Below are positions 13,801 to 27,519 of a stretch of DNA of 64,000 nt, in pieces (the first letter of the stretch is position 1; every line of letters begins with the position of its first letter). Made by a program: the position numbers and the translations under genes. The stretch comes from Syngnathus acus (lineage: Eukaryota > Chordata > Actinopteri > Syngnathiformes > Syngnathidae): NCBI RefSeq assembly GCF_901709675.1, contig NC_051087.1, forward strand, positions 7,838,884-7,902,883, written 5' to 3'. The notes beneath the pieces are model-generated. The model saw only the letters and a list, made by a program, of their open reading frames with translations, searched no databases and was not told the DNA's origin.

Positions 13801-16800
13801 GCCAGTGTAACTCTACCTAAAATAAAAAGTAACAAGGGAGAGTTCTCTAACACGCTGCAGGAAAATCCTCCAGCTGTTCTTGGAAAGTTTAAGGCATACA
13901 GCGCGCTAAAGCCCACCTCCTCTCTCCGGTTAGAATTTCTTACGCAACATGGAGGTGTTCAGTCTTTCCATTTTCCTGCTCGGAAGTACACGGATGCCAC
14001 CAAGTTCAAAAGTAATCGGAAAAGCAGATAATACCAACGATGGGCCGCAACAAGCAAATGGCTCAGACGTGAGCTTGTGAGGCTAAAACCAAACTGCCAT
14101 ATTTATGGTATAATGCTTATTTATAGATGCGAGTTTTAGCCACATCCATTCAGCAAGAAAATACAATTGAAGTTGAAGCGCATGGAAGTGAGTTCAAATT
14201 GAAAACGTCCACAAAACGGTGCTAAATATAGTAAAAGAGAGAAAGGTGGCAAAAAGAGAGATAACGCTGTGTTTATATTTGACAAGTTTAATAATATAAA
14301 AACGGTACCATCTCTGAGAATGCTGTTCATTTGATCAAGAGTGAAAATGATCATGACTATCTTCAGGTAGCCTTCACATCTGCTTATAACACCCTGAGCA
14401 TCGGACAGTTCCTGGGCGAGAACATAAATTGCTAGTCTGGAGCAACTTTTCTACTCACCCAACCTGGCTCTGTGTGATTTTTGTTTTTGGGGAGGGTTAG
14501 GGTTGTTTGTTTCTATCCCAAGTTCACATTTTGAAGATGTGGACAACATCAAGATAGTATCTGTAACAATGGCGCCACACAGGATCCGGGAAGGATGCTT
14601 TCCGGTAGTGCATGAAAGCGTGGACGTGACAGCTGGGAAAGTGTTACACTCCGGTCCCGTAACTTTTCTGACACACCTTGCAACTGAGGAAGGAGACTGT
14701 GACTTCACGATTTGTCTCAAATCTTCCATTTTGCGGTCAGTACTGTTGAACTGGCAATCTTTGTCTAGTTACGTTTTTCCTGTTTTAAACTGGACCTTTT
14801 TTGGGTGAAGATCAAATGGAAGGTGAAATTCCGAAATATGTGGACCGGCCTATATTTGTCCTGTTTTGTGAGCACAAGCACACACGCGCACAAGTGACGT
14901 AAAGCTGAGCTAAAACCGGTCTAGGAGCAGATGCCGAATCCTTATCTTAACCAGCAGCTTCTAATTCCTTCTGGTCCCATCAACACGCACACACCGAGCA
15001 CCGGTTTCCCCCCAAATGTTTGAACACACGCAAACTTTGACAGCTGATGAAAAATGTAGCCGCGTGTTCCCTTGCCTGTCTGAGAGTTGCACACTCACCG
15101 AGTACAGGAAGACGAGGCTTCTAGTGGTTGGCTGCTTGTTGCACGCCAACTGGAGGCTAATGGAAGCAATGGATCACACAGGCGGACTTGCTGCAGTGTC
15201 GGCAAGAAAAGGGATTCATCCCCTAATACATCTCATGTCATTCTCCTGAGTGGATCCAGATTCCAACCAGTGCAAAAAAAATGAAATAAAATACCTCTTT
15301 CTGGACTGTGGGGAGCACATCTACTGTCTGGTGTCGACACACTAGGCAGCAAGCACTGTTGGGGTCATTATGGCCCACGCCACTGTCTCATCAGGACACT
15401 ATAAACAGTTTTATTGTGGTTTTTTTTTTTTTTTTCTTCCTGATTTGTAAAACTGTGAAAAATCAAAACTGTTGCAGTTAAATACTTTCGATGGAAGCTG
15501 GAGTTGCATTGTGAAGTGATTTCAACATGTGGGATGCTCCAAGTTATCAACCTGAAGAACTTGACTTTTGAGATCATTTTCAGAGCTATTCAAGGAAGGC
15601 CACATCAAATGATTATAATGTTGGAACATATTCAGTTTGAACCGAAATTTCAAATAATTGCAATTTAGTTGACTTTTTTTGTGTGTTTCAGTAGCAGAGC
15701 TTGTACTCGATTTCTGGTCAACCGTTCAAATGTGACATAACCCAGTCAGAACAACCATTTTACAGCTTTCCACCATTTTAGGCAACAACGTGTATTTTAC
15801 ACCTCCACCAAGGAGAAACTAGTATTGAAAAAAGGTTGAAGACAATCCATAGAGCATTATATTTGCGTTTGTTCTTTGACTACATCCAGAGGACTTCATC
15901 TACGTAGCCATGGACAAAGATTCAAAGTCAAAGTTGAATTTTTGGGGAAACTCCAGGCTGCTCATATGATCATGTTTTTCAGAGCTGCCATAGTTGCCCT
16001 GGAGACACAGTGCTCGATGTCACAAGTCTTTGGTTTGGCAAATTGCCCCGCTCTGTGACACAGACAAAAAAGAAAACGATGAGAACACTAAGCAGATCGT
16101 GAAAGCGGACGATGGTTGGGGTTCAACGTTGGGTCTAAATGTGCACAGTCTCAGACACATAGTAAGTCCGACGTAGCCACGACTCAACACTGGCCATGCT
16201 GGCAACGACAGCACACGTAGAAATTTGCAGCGGTGATCCCCCTGTGTGTGCAAGTCAGAAGCAATTCTTCTTCTTGCTCACTGTCACAACCGGCTTTCCG
16301 ATAAAACAAACTCAGAAGTCTCTTTTACCCTGCCTGTAAACGTCGCCATTTTCTGCCTTTTTTTCCCCCCCAAGTCGCTGTATGACGTGTCCAAACATTT
16401 CATACAACTCAAAGCGCTTCACAAAACCAAAAGCGCAACACCCGAAAGTATTTACAAACAAGGCAAGACGAACTCCATAGCACAAGTTTGCCCTGTGTTT
16501 TTCAAACAGACTCTCAAATATCCACACAAACTATTTGTCAGAAAAAAGGTGACTTTTCCACATAGTGTCGGAGGGGCTAGAATCATAAAAGGGACAAGAG
16601 GGTGCATATGTGTAAGGGTATTTCCGACCCCCCCACCCCAGTTTTCGAGAAGTCTAGCGCAGACCTTGTCATGCATCTTATTATCTGTTAGCAGGATGCC
16701 ATGTCACAGTGTGAACGCTGCAACACTTCGCCGGGTCCTGCTTAAAAGACAAAATCAGACGAACGGCATGTCTTCATTGAGGGATCAGCATTTTTGTATG

Positions 16801-18113
16801 ATCTTGATGGAAAAAAAGGGGTCACAGAATCATTTTAATTGAAAGACAGACTCAGGGTATGCCTATGATCGGCAAGACTCACATTTCCTCTCTGAGGTTT
16901 CACATTCCTGGGATTCCGTCTTAAGACCACTGCGACCCATTTAAAACCATTCCCCATATGGAGGAGGGAGGGGGGGGGGGAAGGTCCGGCGTGCAGAAAG
17001 AATGGCTTTAAAGTGTGTAGATCTTATTACTGCACCTTGCTGTAATGCAGCGGCTGAGATGCAATATATCATGGGGACGTGTCATTCATGTGGAGTACAG
17101 GCAACATTTATCATCACACATGCCAAGCTGAGGGATCCAATGGTCGGCAGGACCAGCAGGAGTCTAGATAGTACAAATGGCATGAGCAACTCCTCTATCC
17201 CACAGCCCAATGCGTTCTAATGCAAGATTTGATTCAAATATTTTTGAAGAGATAGCAGAACTTGATAAAGCTGCTCGGGAGAAGGAAGTCTGGTCTTCCT
17301 TGCTTAAGATGCTGCCCCTGCGACTCAAGAGTGAATGCATGGATGGATAATGGATGGATGGATAAGAGTGATCAGTTGCTGAATACATGTGCCATAAATA
17401 ACATTGCATCTTTGCTCATCTATTCACCAAGCCAGTGACAAATATGGACAAGGCAAGACAATTAAATGTTCTTCAATATCAATCCGAGATTGATGTTAAT
17501 GCCAATGTCTCCTGTATGAAGTTTTCAAGAAGGGCAAACTGGAAAAGCATTCCTGCATCTCTGATTTAAAATGTAGTCAAAAAGGGTTGACCACTGTAAT
17601 TCTCAAACTTGATTTAAATATATTTATCGTGGAAGACCTTGAGTTGAGGTGAAATTATGACTTTAGTTAGGACTGAGTAGTTTAGTACATGCATAGGGAG
17701 GACCCAGTCATGAGTTTGTCTTGGGCCCTAAAATGACTAAATACTTCCCTGCTAATGAACTATACTTTTTCTTACATGACTATTGATTTGCATGTTATTT
17801 ACATTGTTTCTGCTGTTCTTTGCCCGAACCTCGTAAATAGAGAAAACTGATTGAATCATTAGATTGTTTTTAAAACCCATGTGAACGTAGGTCATTATGA
17901 ATAGAGTTCACAGGAAGACTTTTAATTGCTAAAGTACAAACCACGCACGCCACATCGCCAGCTGACCATCAGCAGATGTTAGCTCGGCTGGCTAGCATGC
18001 TAACGCTTCCGAGCGGTGCGGGAGGGGGAGAAGGGAGGGCAGGGGGTTTAAATTCGCTTACCTGTCAACCGCAGCTTTACTGGGCCATTCCTCCGAACTC
18101 CTTGGTTAGACAT
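1809..18113 (-). CDS. smurf2: SMURF2 E3 ubiquitin ligase, 5' part (coding exons 1-4; gene continues beyond coordinate 1)
   Basis: SMURF2 is a C2-WW-HECT ubiquitin ligase that targets TGF-beta/BMP pathway proteins; its C2 domain binds membranes and holds the HECT domain inactive. Only the N-terminus is present. Coding exons, in transcription order, are 18062-18113, 5728-5766, 4058-4166 and 1809-1942 (52, 39, 109 and 134 nt). They join in frame to give about 111 residues. The protein starts MSNQGVRRNGPVKLRLT. Exon 2 reads VLCAKNLAKKDFF, exon 3 runs from LPDPFAKVVVDGSGQCH to DPKWNQHYDL, and exon 4 contains SVWNHKKIHKKQGAGFLGC and ends NAINRLKDTG. All junctions have GT-AG signals. NAINRLKDTG and the genomic neighbours favour SMURF2 over SMURF1. 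The ATG at 18113 gives the standard SMURF start. Exon 5 (QRLDLCKL in the family) was not found in 1-1808, so intron 4 probably runs off the window. WW and HECT domains are absent for the same reason. Confidence 0.95.
4499..5187 (-). mobile_element. 5'-truncated L2/CR1-type LINE, 3' end with ATTT-repeat tail
   Basis: The minus strand encodes the C-terminal end of a teleost non-LTR retrotransposon reverse transcriptase at 4790-5137, with TTFYRGTIESVLSSCIAVWG, LPSLKDIYTSHLTRKA and LFELLPSGRRYRSLRSR in order. Downstream comes the typical 3' UTR ending: an AATTTCGGTTTCTTTGTGTG stretch, then AATAAAGCTGACTTTGACTT. It finishes in an AAAT-repeat tail at 4499-4532. The 5' end breaks off near 5187, so this is a dead, 5'-truncated copy lying in SMURF2 intron 2 in the same orientation as the gene. 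The family assignment (L2 clade) rests on these motifs; the exact subfamily is not determined. Confidence 0.88.
4674..4706. repeat. A-rich simple repeat (AATA/AAAAT units)
   Basis: Short run of AATA and AAAAT units inside the 3' UTR of the L2 copy. Confidence 0.6.
6146..6171. repeat. Poly-T run
   Basis: About 25 T residues in SMURF2 intron 1. They are followed by a GC-rich stretch (6180-6245), which on the minus strand would read as a short sequence with a poly-A tail. A retroposed fragment is possible but I could not identify it. Confidence 0.6.
18062..18113 (-). CDS. smurf2: SMURF2 coding exon 1
   Basis: This 52-nt exon holds the start codon (18111-18113) and 17 complete codons. It ends in a consensus GTAAG donor at 18057-18061. 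Human SMURF2 exon 1 has, as I recall, the same coding length. The bases just upstream in transcription (18114 to roughly 18250) should be 5' UTR; the transcription start is not visible from sequence. Confidence 0.93.
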
Positions 18114-19201
18114 CCCCCCTGGTGTTCCGGCGTGTTGAAAATTAACAGATCGTACGATTCATTGGCTGAGTTGTTCAAAAGGTGTCTCCCAAATCAGCCC
18201 CCCCTGCTAACGTCGTATTAGCTTGTTGTATCACCATAGCACATCATTGGCCCGTGTACACTAAACAGAACGGCGTCGCCAACGAACGCATGGCTGAAAA
18301 TGATAATCCTTAGTTGGAAAAAATGTAAGTCAGAACACTCCAAAATACCGTGCATGCCACAAACAAAATTAAAGGTGCAAAAATATAAAATCAAGTGAAA
18401 GGTTCGACCTCCATCCGGACAGGCGCCTATTCGGCTAGGGTGCTTCGTGATGAGTGAGTGGAGTAGTGCACGACACATACAGGCACGTAAAGTGCAACAC
18501 GGTGAAACGATGTCCGGTGGATATTTTCAAAAGAAAACAAATAGGTTTGACATGAAAATAAATTTGCAATTTCGTGACAAAATAGGGATTTGTATTGCCA
18601 GTTCAGCGATACTAATATTAGTATATTAAGAGTGACTTACAACGGTAACAATTCTTTTTAGAACGTGATCTGTAATAATGATCAAACAGCAAACTTCATT
18701 CACATCGGATGACTTGGAAAATATAAATGTAACAATTGTAGAATCAGATGTGTAAAAAACAAAATTGAGTTATACTTTCACAAATATGTATAGCGTATAT
18801 ATAAATAAATACGTATTGTTTATGTGGGAGATGCTCAAATCGTGCTTACAAATTGGTTCGTAGCAACTGCCATAAATATTTCTAATTTTAACTTCCTTTC
18901 ATTTAATGTTCATTTATTTACATTGTTGCGGGTGAAAATATAAACAACACTAATAGCCAAATGACATTTCATTCATAGCTTAACTTGTGATAACATACCA
19001 AAACCGTATGACGCCATCTAGCGGAAGAATTGAGTTATTTCCTTTATCTCATTCTAAATGAATCTGTGCCGCCGTCGACGTCGCAAAAAAATGCACGTTT
19101 TTTTTGTATGAAAATAATACGAAATATTCACCAGAATCTCAACTCAGGTATCTAAGGATATTAGTTTATAAGCTAAAAATCCGTTATATGCGTAGTATGA
19201 C
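18114..19201. promoter_or_regulatory. SMURF2 5' flank and presumed promoter region
   Basis: The interval between the SMURF2 start codon and tRNA-Arg should contain the SMURF2 5' UTR and promoter. CpG dinucleotides are frequent near 17990-18150 and 18260-18440, and no TATA box stands out. No other gene was seen. The assignment is by position only. Confidence 0.4.
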
Positions 19202-19274
19202 GACCCAGTGGCCTAATGGATAAGGCATCAGCCTCCGGAGCTGGGGATTGTGGGTTCGAGTCCCATCTGGGTCG
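19202..19274 (+). tRNA. tRNA-Arg (anticodon CCG)
   Basis: This is a complete 73-nt intronless tRNA. The acceptor stem pairs GACCCAG with CTGGGTC, followed by the discriminator G. The A box is TGGCCTAATGG, the anticodon loop CCTCCGGAG centres on CCG, and the B box is GGTTCGAGTCC. A T-run at 19275-19279 is a Pol III terminator. From memory it appears identical to the vertebrate tRNA-Arg-CCG consensus. A tRNA-Arg-CCG gene lies near C17orf58/KPNA2 in human as well, which suggests a conserved position. Confidence 0.98.
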
Positions 19275-19520
19275 TTTTTATGAGACGCGTTTGTGATGCA
19301 GCTTGATAATGTTGGAAATCTTGAGGTTTTTCCAAGATACCTAGAATGTGTGCGATCTTTACGATCTTTTCTATTCGAGTCACTCAAGAAGACTTAACGG
19401 CGATTTGCCAAAAACAGTAACACGTTCCATAAATATTTTCCCTATTGAGCAACAAACATCACGCTAAAACAATTGAATAATTGTACAAAACAGATGAAAT
19501 AATCAAATTAAGCAAGATTA

Positions 19521-19570
19521 ATTAATTCATCCATTAACTGAACCGATTTATCCTCACGAGGGCGCAAAAG
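19521..19570 (-). repeat. Fragment of teleost tRNA-headed short repeat (tail part)
   Basis: The stretch CATCCATTAACTGAACCGAT followed by TTATCCTCACGAGGGCGC resembles the reverse complement of the tail of the SINE-like family seen at 22918-23240. Only the tail is present. The region 19275-19973 otherwise shows nothing recognisable. Confidence 0.55.
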
Positions 19571-19973
19571 CTTGAAACGCCCTAAACTTTAAACTGAAGT
19601 GTGAGATGTGCCTTCTCTCGACTTTGTTTCTAATACTGTCCTTTCACAATAATCATCTTGAATTTAATTAATTGCTGCAGTTCACAACTGCTGCCTCTAG
19701 AAGGAAGTAAAGCTTCATTAACCTCATTTGAACAATTGTAGGTGCACTGCTTACTCATGTGAACAGACGTTGACTAAAATCCACTCCTAACACGTCAGTC
19801 ATACGTCATCGGTCAATTGCTGATACCAGGCCCCTAATTTCCCCCCTTTTTGGGGGGGTTCAAGAATTCGTTTATGATTGGAACGAGTGTGATGACAGCT
19901 GTACAATGTATCTGTGTGTCCGTGTAGGACGGCCCGCCTCGCGCTGCAGGCAGGCAGGCCCGTCCCAGTGTTG

Positions 19974-19980
19974 TATAAAA
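19974..19980 (+). promoter_or_regulatory. TATA box of the C17orf58 homologue
   Basis: TATAAAA, followed by AGGCTCAGC, lies 60-66 nt upstream of the start codon. Transcription would begin near 20005, giving a 5' UTR of about 35 nt. Functional use is inferred from spacing. Confidence 0.7.
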
Positions 19981-20039
19981 AGGCTCAGCTCTGCAGTAGA
20001 ACCTGCTCTGTATGTCTCCTTCAACAACATTCACCAACC

Positions 20040-22808
<2,769 letters not shown>

Positions 22809-22917
22809 ACTCAAACGTGAGACTTTGGCCCCGCTTGCAAGGGAAGAGACACAGCATCTTATCTGAACCGCTTCCAAATAACCTTTGAGTATTATTACAC
22901 CAGAAGACGGTTAAGAG

Positions 22918-23240
22918 GCAACACGAGTAGTGATTAGCAAGTTTGCATCGCAGTCGAGAGGTAGTGGGTTGAAATCTCGACTCTAGCCTTCCTGTGTGGA
23001 GTTTGCATGATCTCCCTGTGCTCGCGTGGGCTTTTTCCAAGTACCCCGGTTTCCTCCCACATTCCGAAAACATGCACATCTGGTTCCTAAAAGACTAATA
23101 ATCCATAGGTGTGAATGGGCATCCATTGTACCTCCCCCCACGTCTCACATATAAAGTCCGTTGGGATTTGGGACTTCAAACCGTGAGTGACATCACTGAG
23201 GACAAAATTGACAAAAATGGATGGAGCAAAGATGGAAAAG
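22918..23240 (+). mobile_element. tRNA-derived SINE-like repeat, degenerate, in the 3' UTR of the C17orf58 homologue
   Basis: The head has Pol III-like boxes: GTAGTGATTAGCAAG (A-like) and GTGGGTTGAAATCTCGACTC (B-like). Next comes CCTGTGTGGAGTTTGCATGA, CTCGCGTGGGCTTTTTCC and CGGTTTCCTCCCACATTCCG, a body very common in teleost genomes. The tail decays into AAAAATGGATGGAGC. Other copies in this window are at 50060-50180, 63222-63490 and, as fragments, 27064-27133 and 19521-19570. The family name was not determined. Confidence 0.8.
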
Positions 23241-23246
23241 AATAAA
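23241..23246 (+). terminator. Candidate poly(A) signal of the C17orf58 homologue
   Basis: AATAAA, 433 nt after the stop codon and immediately after the SINE tail. Another AATAAA follows at 23865-23870. Which one is used cannot be told from sequence. Confidence 0.45.
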
Positions 23247-25069
23247 AGTGAATGGATTCACTTTAACATGGACCACCACAATGTGCAGTAACACAATCCA
23301 TCATTCAACTAACTACCAACATGTCTTCTCTTAAATGGTTTACCATTAAACTACTTAGGACATTAATTAAAGAGTTCATCAGCCTTAAATAACTGTTATT
23401 CAAATACCACGTGACCTCTTCATTTATTCATGGCTGGTACATGAAGCTAAAAGGGGATACAATTGGCCCGCACCCAAAAAGGGAACTTTCAGATTTAACA
23501 CATGTAATCCACATATTTGATCGCCCTGTACTGGTATTGGGCAGCTTCCGTAAATGTACTGTATGTAATGCCTTTAAATTACTATGGATGCAAACCGTGT
23601 CATGTCGTTGTTATTGCTGAGCCGGAAATGCACTTTTAACGTAACAAGGATTACAAATGATACGTGAGAAAATAACTCCAAGTAACCACAATACATGTTA
23701 GGCATTAAAAGATAGCTGTTGTGTTCATTCAATTGACACATTTTGTGACATTCAAATATCATAGAAGATAAGGTCAAGAATTATTGACCCAATGTTTGGT
23801 GCTTTGCTCAAGGGCACCATGGCAGTCTTGACATCTCTCCAGCTAATTTGTTGCCAAAGTTCAAAATAAAAAGTACAGTTTTGCACTGGGGAAGTACATA
23901 TGTTTATCCATTCCTACCCCTGGTTTCATGAAAGGGTGATCATTTGCACTGACTGTTGCATATAGACAAAGTAAATAAAATTTTGATGCCACAAGAAATG
24001 TTTTGTTACTTCGTGAGATGGCTCCAACATCCAAAAAAGTGGTCTCTCGGAGCGTTTGTCAACGGGTCCGCTTGGTTCCCAGGATGTGGAAGAAGCATCT
24101 ATCTGGGATCAGCGCTGGAGGGTTGGTGGTGGGGGGCAGGAAACTGGAGCCCGCTGCACATTTTGGCCACCATCGCAGTAGGAGGACATTCCTCATCAGA
24201 GGATGTAGTGGACAACAAGTGAGGGGGAGGTGCAATTGCACCAAAGCCACATGGAGGAAGTATGTGTTTGCTAGGGGGCTGAAACCATGCTGAACTGGTG
24301 GTCATGTCTCAGCATACACTCCAGCCTTTATTTGGCACTTTGACGGATGGACGGAGGAGCAGAGTGCTGTGAAAATCAAAGGTCACCATGGGATGAAAGG
24401 AGCGTTGGTGTGAGCAGATCAATGCTAATGATTGATAACGCCTAGCTGTGCTGTCTAGGTTCATGTTTTCGTCCGAGAAAGGAGCATCTTGTTTAGGGCA
24501 AGGGGTTGGAGTAAAAAACTATTAACCCCGTTTGCCCACCAAAATAAATAATTTAGTGTATTTTCATGTGTAGTGGTGTGCCCCAAGGTTATGTCCTGGG
24601 CCCACCCTGTTTACAGAAGATGCCAATGCTACTCCCAAAAAGTTAGAGCTTTCATGTGAAATTTCAGGATAATCATAAAGTGACCATAATTGTTTTTTCC
24701 CCTCAACCTTTGAATGCACATGTCCAACTGGTCAACATTTAAGAAGTATCGGCACTCTTTGCTGTTCTCTAACAAGGAGCTGAATGGTAAAAAAATATGT
24801 TTGTTTACAGAAAATGAAATGAGAGCTGAGAGAGCACCTTCACTACAGTCAAATAAGGTGGACAATGTATTTTATAATGCGTTATTTCCTAAATCCAACT
24901 GTGTTTGAATTACAAAGATATGTTGTAGTCATTTTGCTGTAGAAAAAAAAAGAGGCATTTCATAGTAACATGGCCTAAAACCTGTATAAATGTTTGGAAG
25001 AGTCAAGCGAACTAGTTTTCTTAGATGGTTCAATGAAACACCATATAAAGCAGGTGTCAGAAACAGTTC
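23247..25069. other. Intergenic / 3' UTR region between convergent genes
   Basis: This lies between the likely 3' end of the C17orf58 homologue and the most distal candidate end of BPTF transcripts. It contains a non-LTR retrotransposon relic (24572-24613) and a GC-richer stretch at about 24000-24450 with overlapping open frames but no recognisable protein. No gene is called. Confidence 0.5.
24572..24613 (+). mobile_element. Short relic of a non-LTR reverse transcriptase
   Basis: The plus strand reads SGVPQGYVLGPPCL, close to the SGVPQGSVLGP-type motif of non-LTR reverse transcriptases. The frame is lost on both sides, so only a remnant survives. Family unknown. Confidence 0.5.
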
Positions 25070-27519
25070 TTTATTATCTACATTGTAATTGTGTTAAGTA
25101 AAAAAAAAAAAGACTCGTTTTAGTAGTTAAAAACATAGAGTGCATTTTCCCTCTACAGTTACATTTCTTTAAACATTATTTTCAAAAGAAAATCTGAATC
25201 ATTTGTCGCTTTGAATAAATAATGAAATGCAATGTCAATACTAGATAAGTATTGTGCCGGATCGGTTGCTTCCTTACAAAAAATAATTCTTTACAAGAAT
25301 GACCACTTTCATTCGACCACTTTCAATATGAAGGGCAACTCCACAAATAAACAGTCGAGTTTACTTCAATTAAAGAGGAAATATATTTCAAATATACAAG
25401 TGGGCTTATAGTTGCTGGTTCAAAGTGTGAAAAATGTACAGTTTGTACTATAGTAAGTCCAAACGTTTACACTCTATTGGAATTGGACAGCAGTAAAGAG
25501 TGGAAGATTGATTTTTTTTTGTTTTTCTTCTTTGTCATACGACTGCTCGCCCAGTTCAGGTAAGACAAGCTTAAAATACCTTAGAATTGCAGCTAGACTA
25601 TTTTGTGTAACAAACCCCTATGTTAGAACGCCTACTGAGTCCCAGCTCGTTGTTTTCTTCCCTCAAATGCAGCCACAGACCGCAGCGTAATTGAGCTGAT
25701 GAGAGGAAATGTCAACCATCCAATTATTGGGAGTGCTTTGAGCGAGAGTTGAAAGACACATGCGAGCTGACCTCAGGGAAAGTATGTAACAGGAAGCGGA
25801 TGATAGAAAGAATGGACACAACGTTCCTGGGATGCATTTACAGTACATGTACGTGGGGAACCGTCTCCCAAGGTTCGTATAGTTTCCCCCCAACTTCCTG
25901 TGAAGTTTTTGGGAAGTGATGGAGGCGGTGGGTGGAAAGGCATGACCTGTGGGTTAGTCACAACAAATCGACCCCCCCCAAATTACTCAAGTGAGGAAGT
26001 TTGTTTTCCTAAAACAGTTAAGTGCAATGATGCTAATCCTGCAGAGAAAATATTGACGGGAATGTCGGAGCATGTGACGACTCCAGGGAATTTCGTCAAG
26101 ACACATTCACGGATGGGATTATCTGATGGACATGAACACTGGGAGACAAAAATGTGAACTATTAACTCCCATATGCCCATTAAGATGCTGCTCAGGGGCA
26201 TTCCAAAATTAGAAAATGAAACAATGTACTCCAGGCCACGTGGATTATGAAGCCTGCACTAAGCGGGGATTTTGGTGTGCGGACCACGCGGCAGAATGGT
26301 AACGCTCCTTCAAAAAGGATGCTACTTTAGCGAAATGCTACAGGTTGAGCTTTCTTTAATGAGAATTTTGAAGGATTTTGTACAAAAACTAATACACAGT
26401 AAACTGGCGAAAAATTAAAATTCTTTTTTCATTTGTTGAACAAAAACCTTTTAGGTGGCAATCCCCTAATAGGATATTATAAAAAGTTTTACTTAGAGAA
26501 ATTTATAATTTCATTACTTTTTACCCATTTTGATAAAATGTCACACCTAAAAGTGTTCACTGTATTCGATACCCAGTACTTTGTAGTTGATGAGAACTGT
26601 CATTTTATGCATCATCCTTTAGATTGGTGCAAAATTATTTTCCTTTTACACACACAATTTGGAGAAATCAGTGTCTCAACCAATGAGAATTAGTTCACGT
26701 CCATCAATCCTCCAATGCAAAAAAGTAAACTCAAATACATACTAATTTATTAAGTCATTTTGTATATGTACGTAATCTAATTATTCAAAATTTTAAGTTT
26801 TCAAAAGCAATAACCATCAAAATGATGAAAACTAATCTTGAAATATCTGTCCTGAACAAACGTATATGCTTTTCACATTTCCAAATGGCCTGATATTCTA
26901 AACTGTTGAGGTACCTGTTCATGTTTTCCATTGGACAGCGAGCATTTTTAATCAGTTTTATGAAGGCTCATTTCAACTTTTTGTAAAAATACAATAATTT
27001 CCAAACGACATTTCATCTTAAGGTGAAGTGTGTCGCTTTGGATAACATTCATTATTTCTCTGAAGACTATCCCAGTCGACTTAGGACGAAAAGTGGGGTA
27101 CACTCCTGACTGGTTGCTAGTTAGTCAAAGGGTAAGAATATCACATTTGACAATAGTCTGGAATAATGAACAAAGTGCTGCACATTTTGTACTATCCCCT
27201 TTGAGATTCTAATCAGAACACAATACCTGATAGAATTACCATTTCTGCAAGCAAAGAGAACCTAAACGGTACTGCTGGCTCACTTCTTTGGCATCTGGAT
27301 GTTTCCGCTTGCCCACACTGGTCTGAGGGGGAAATCTCAGTCACCGAGTCCAGCTGTCACCTCAGATGGCTCAACTTCCTTTCCCTTTTCATCTGGAAGT
27401 GACCTTGGGTCATGAGACGCAGCACAACTTGGAGCTTGGAAGGTTTAATCAATCAAACGGTCATCCGTATCCTACTTTTATTTTTTCCGTAAGTTTTTTT
27501 TTTTTTTTTTAAGAGGGCA
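25070..27519 (-). other. Presumed BPTF 3' UTR with alternative poly(A) signals
   Basis: Downstream of the BPTF stop (27520-27522) the minus strand has AATAAA at 27477-27482, at 26746-26751 and at 25070-25075. The proximal one lies only 38 nt after the stop; the distal one gives a 3' UTR of about 2.5 kb. The long form is plausible for BPTF but unproven. Confidence 0.45.
27064..27133 (-). repeat. Fragment of the teleost tRNA-headed repeat family
   Basis: The stretch CTATCCCAGTCGACTTAGG, GGGGTACACTCCTGACTGG and TTGCTAGTTAGTCAAAGGG matches, in reverse orientation, the distal body of the same repeat family as 22918-23240. It lies in the presumed BPTF 3' UTR. Confidence 0.6.

Larger units (their letters stand above)
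1943..18061 (-). other. SMURF2 introns 1-3
   Basis: Intron 1 (5767-18061) is about 12.3 kb, intron 2 (4167-5727) about 1.6 kb and intron 3 (1943-4057) about 2.1 kb. Intron 2 carries the L2 tail described separately. Intron 1 holds homopolymer runs (T-runs at 6146-6171 and near 15420), a short TGGA-rich run near 17340-17370 and a G-run near 16970-16980. I saw no open frame in it with recognisable protein similarity and no RNA gene. First introns of this size often carry enhancers, but nothing here identifies one. Confidence 0.8.

Noticed and set aside
16246-16842. 198-aa plus-strand open frame in SMURF2 intron 1
   Set aside because: The longest frame in the intron, but with low-complexity composition, no recognisable domain and no promoter or splice context. 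A chance frame is more likely.
23956-24305. Overlapping open frames on both strands as a small gene
   Set aside because: No signal peptide, domain or known motif, and no splice structure that I could build. Reported only as an unidentified stretch.
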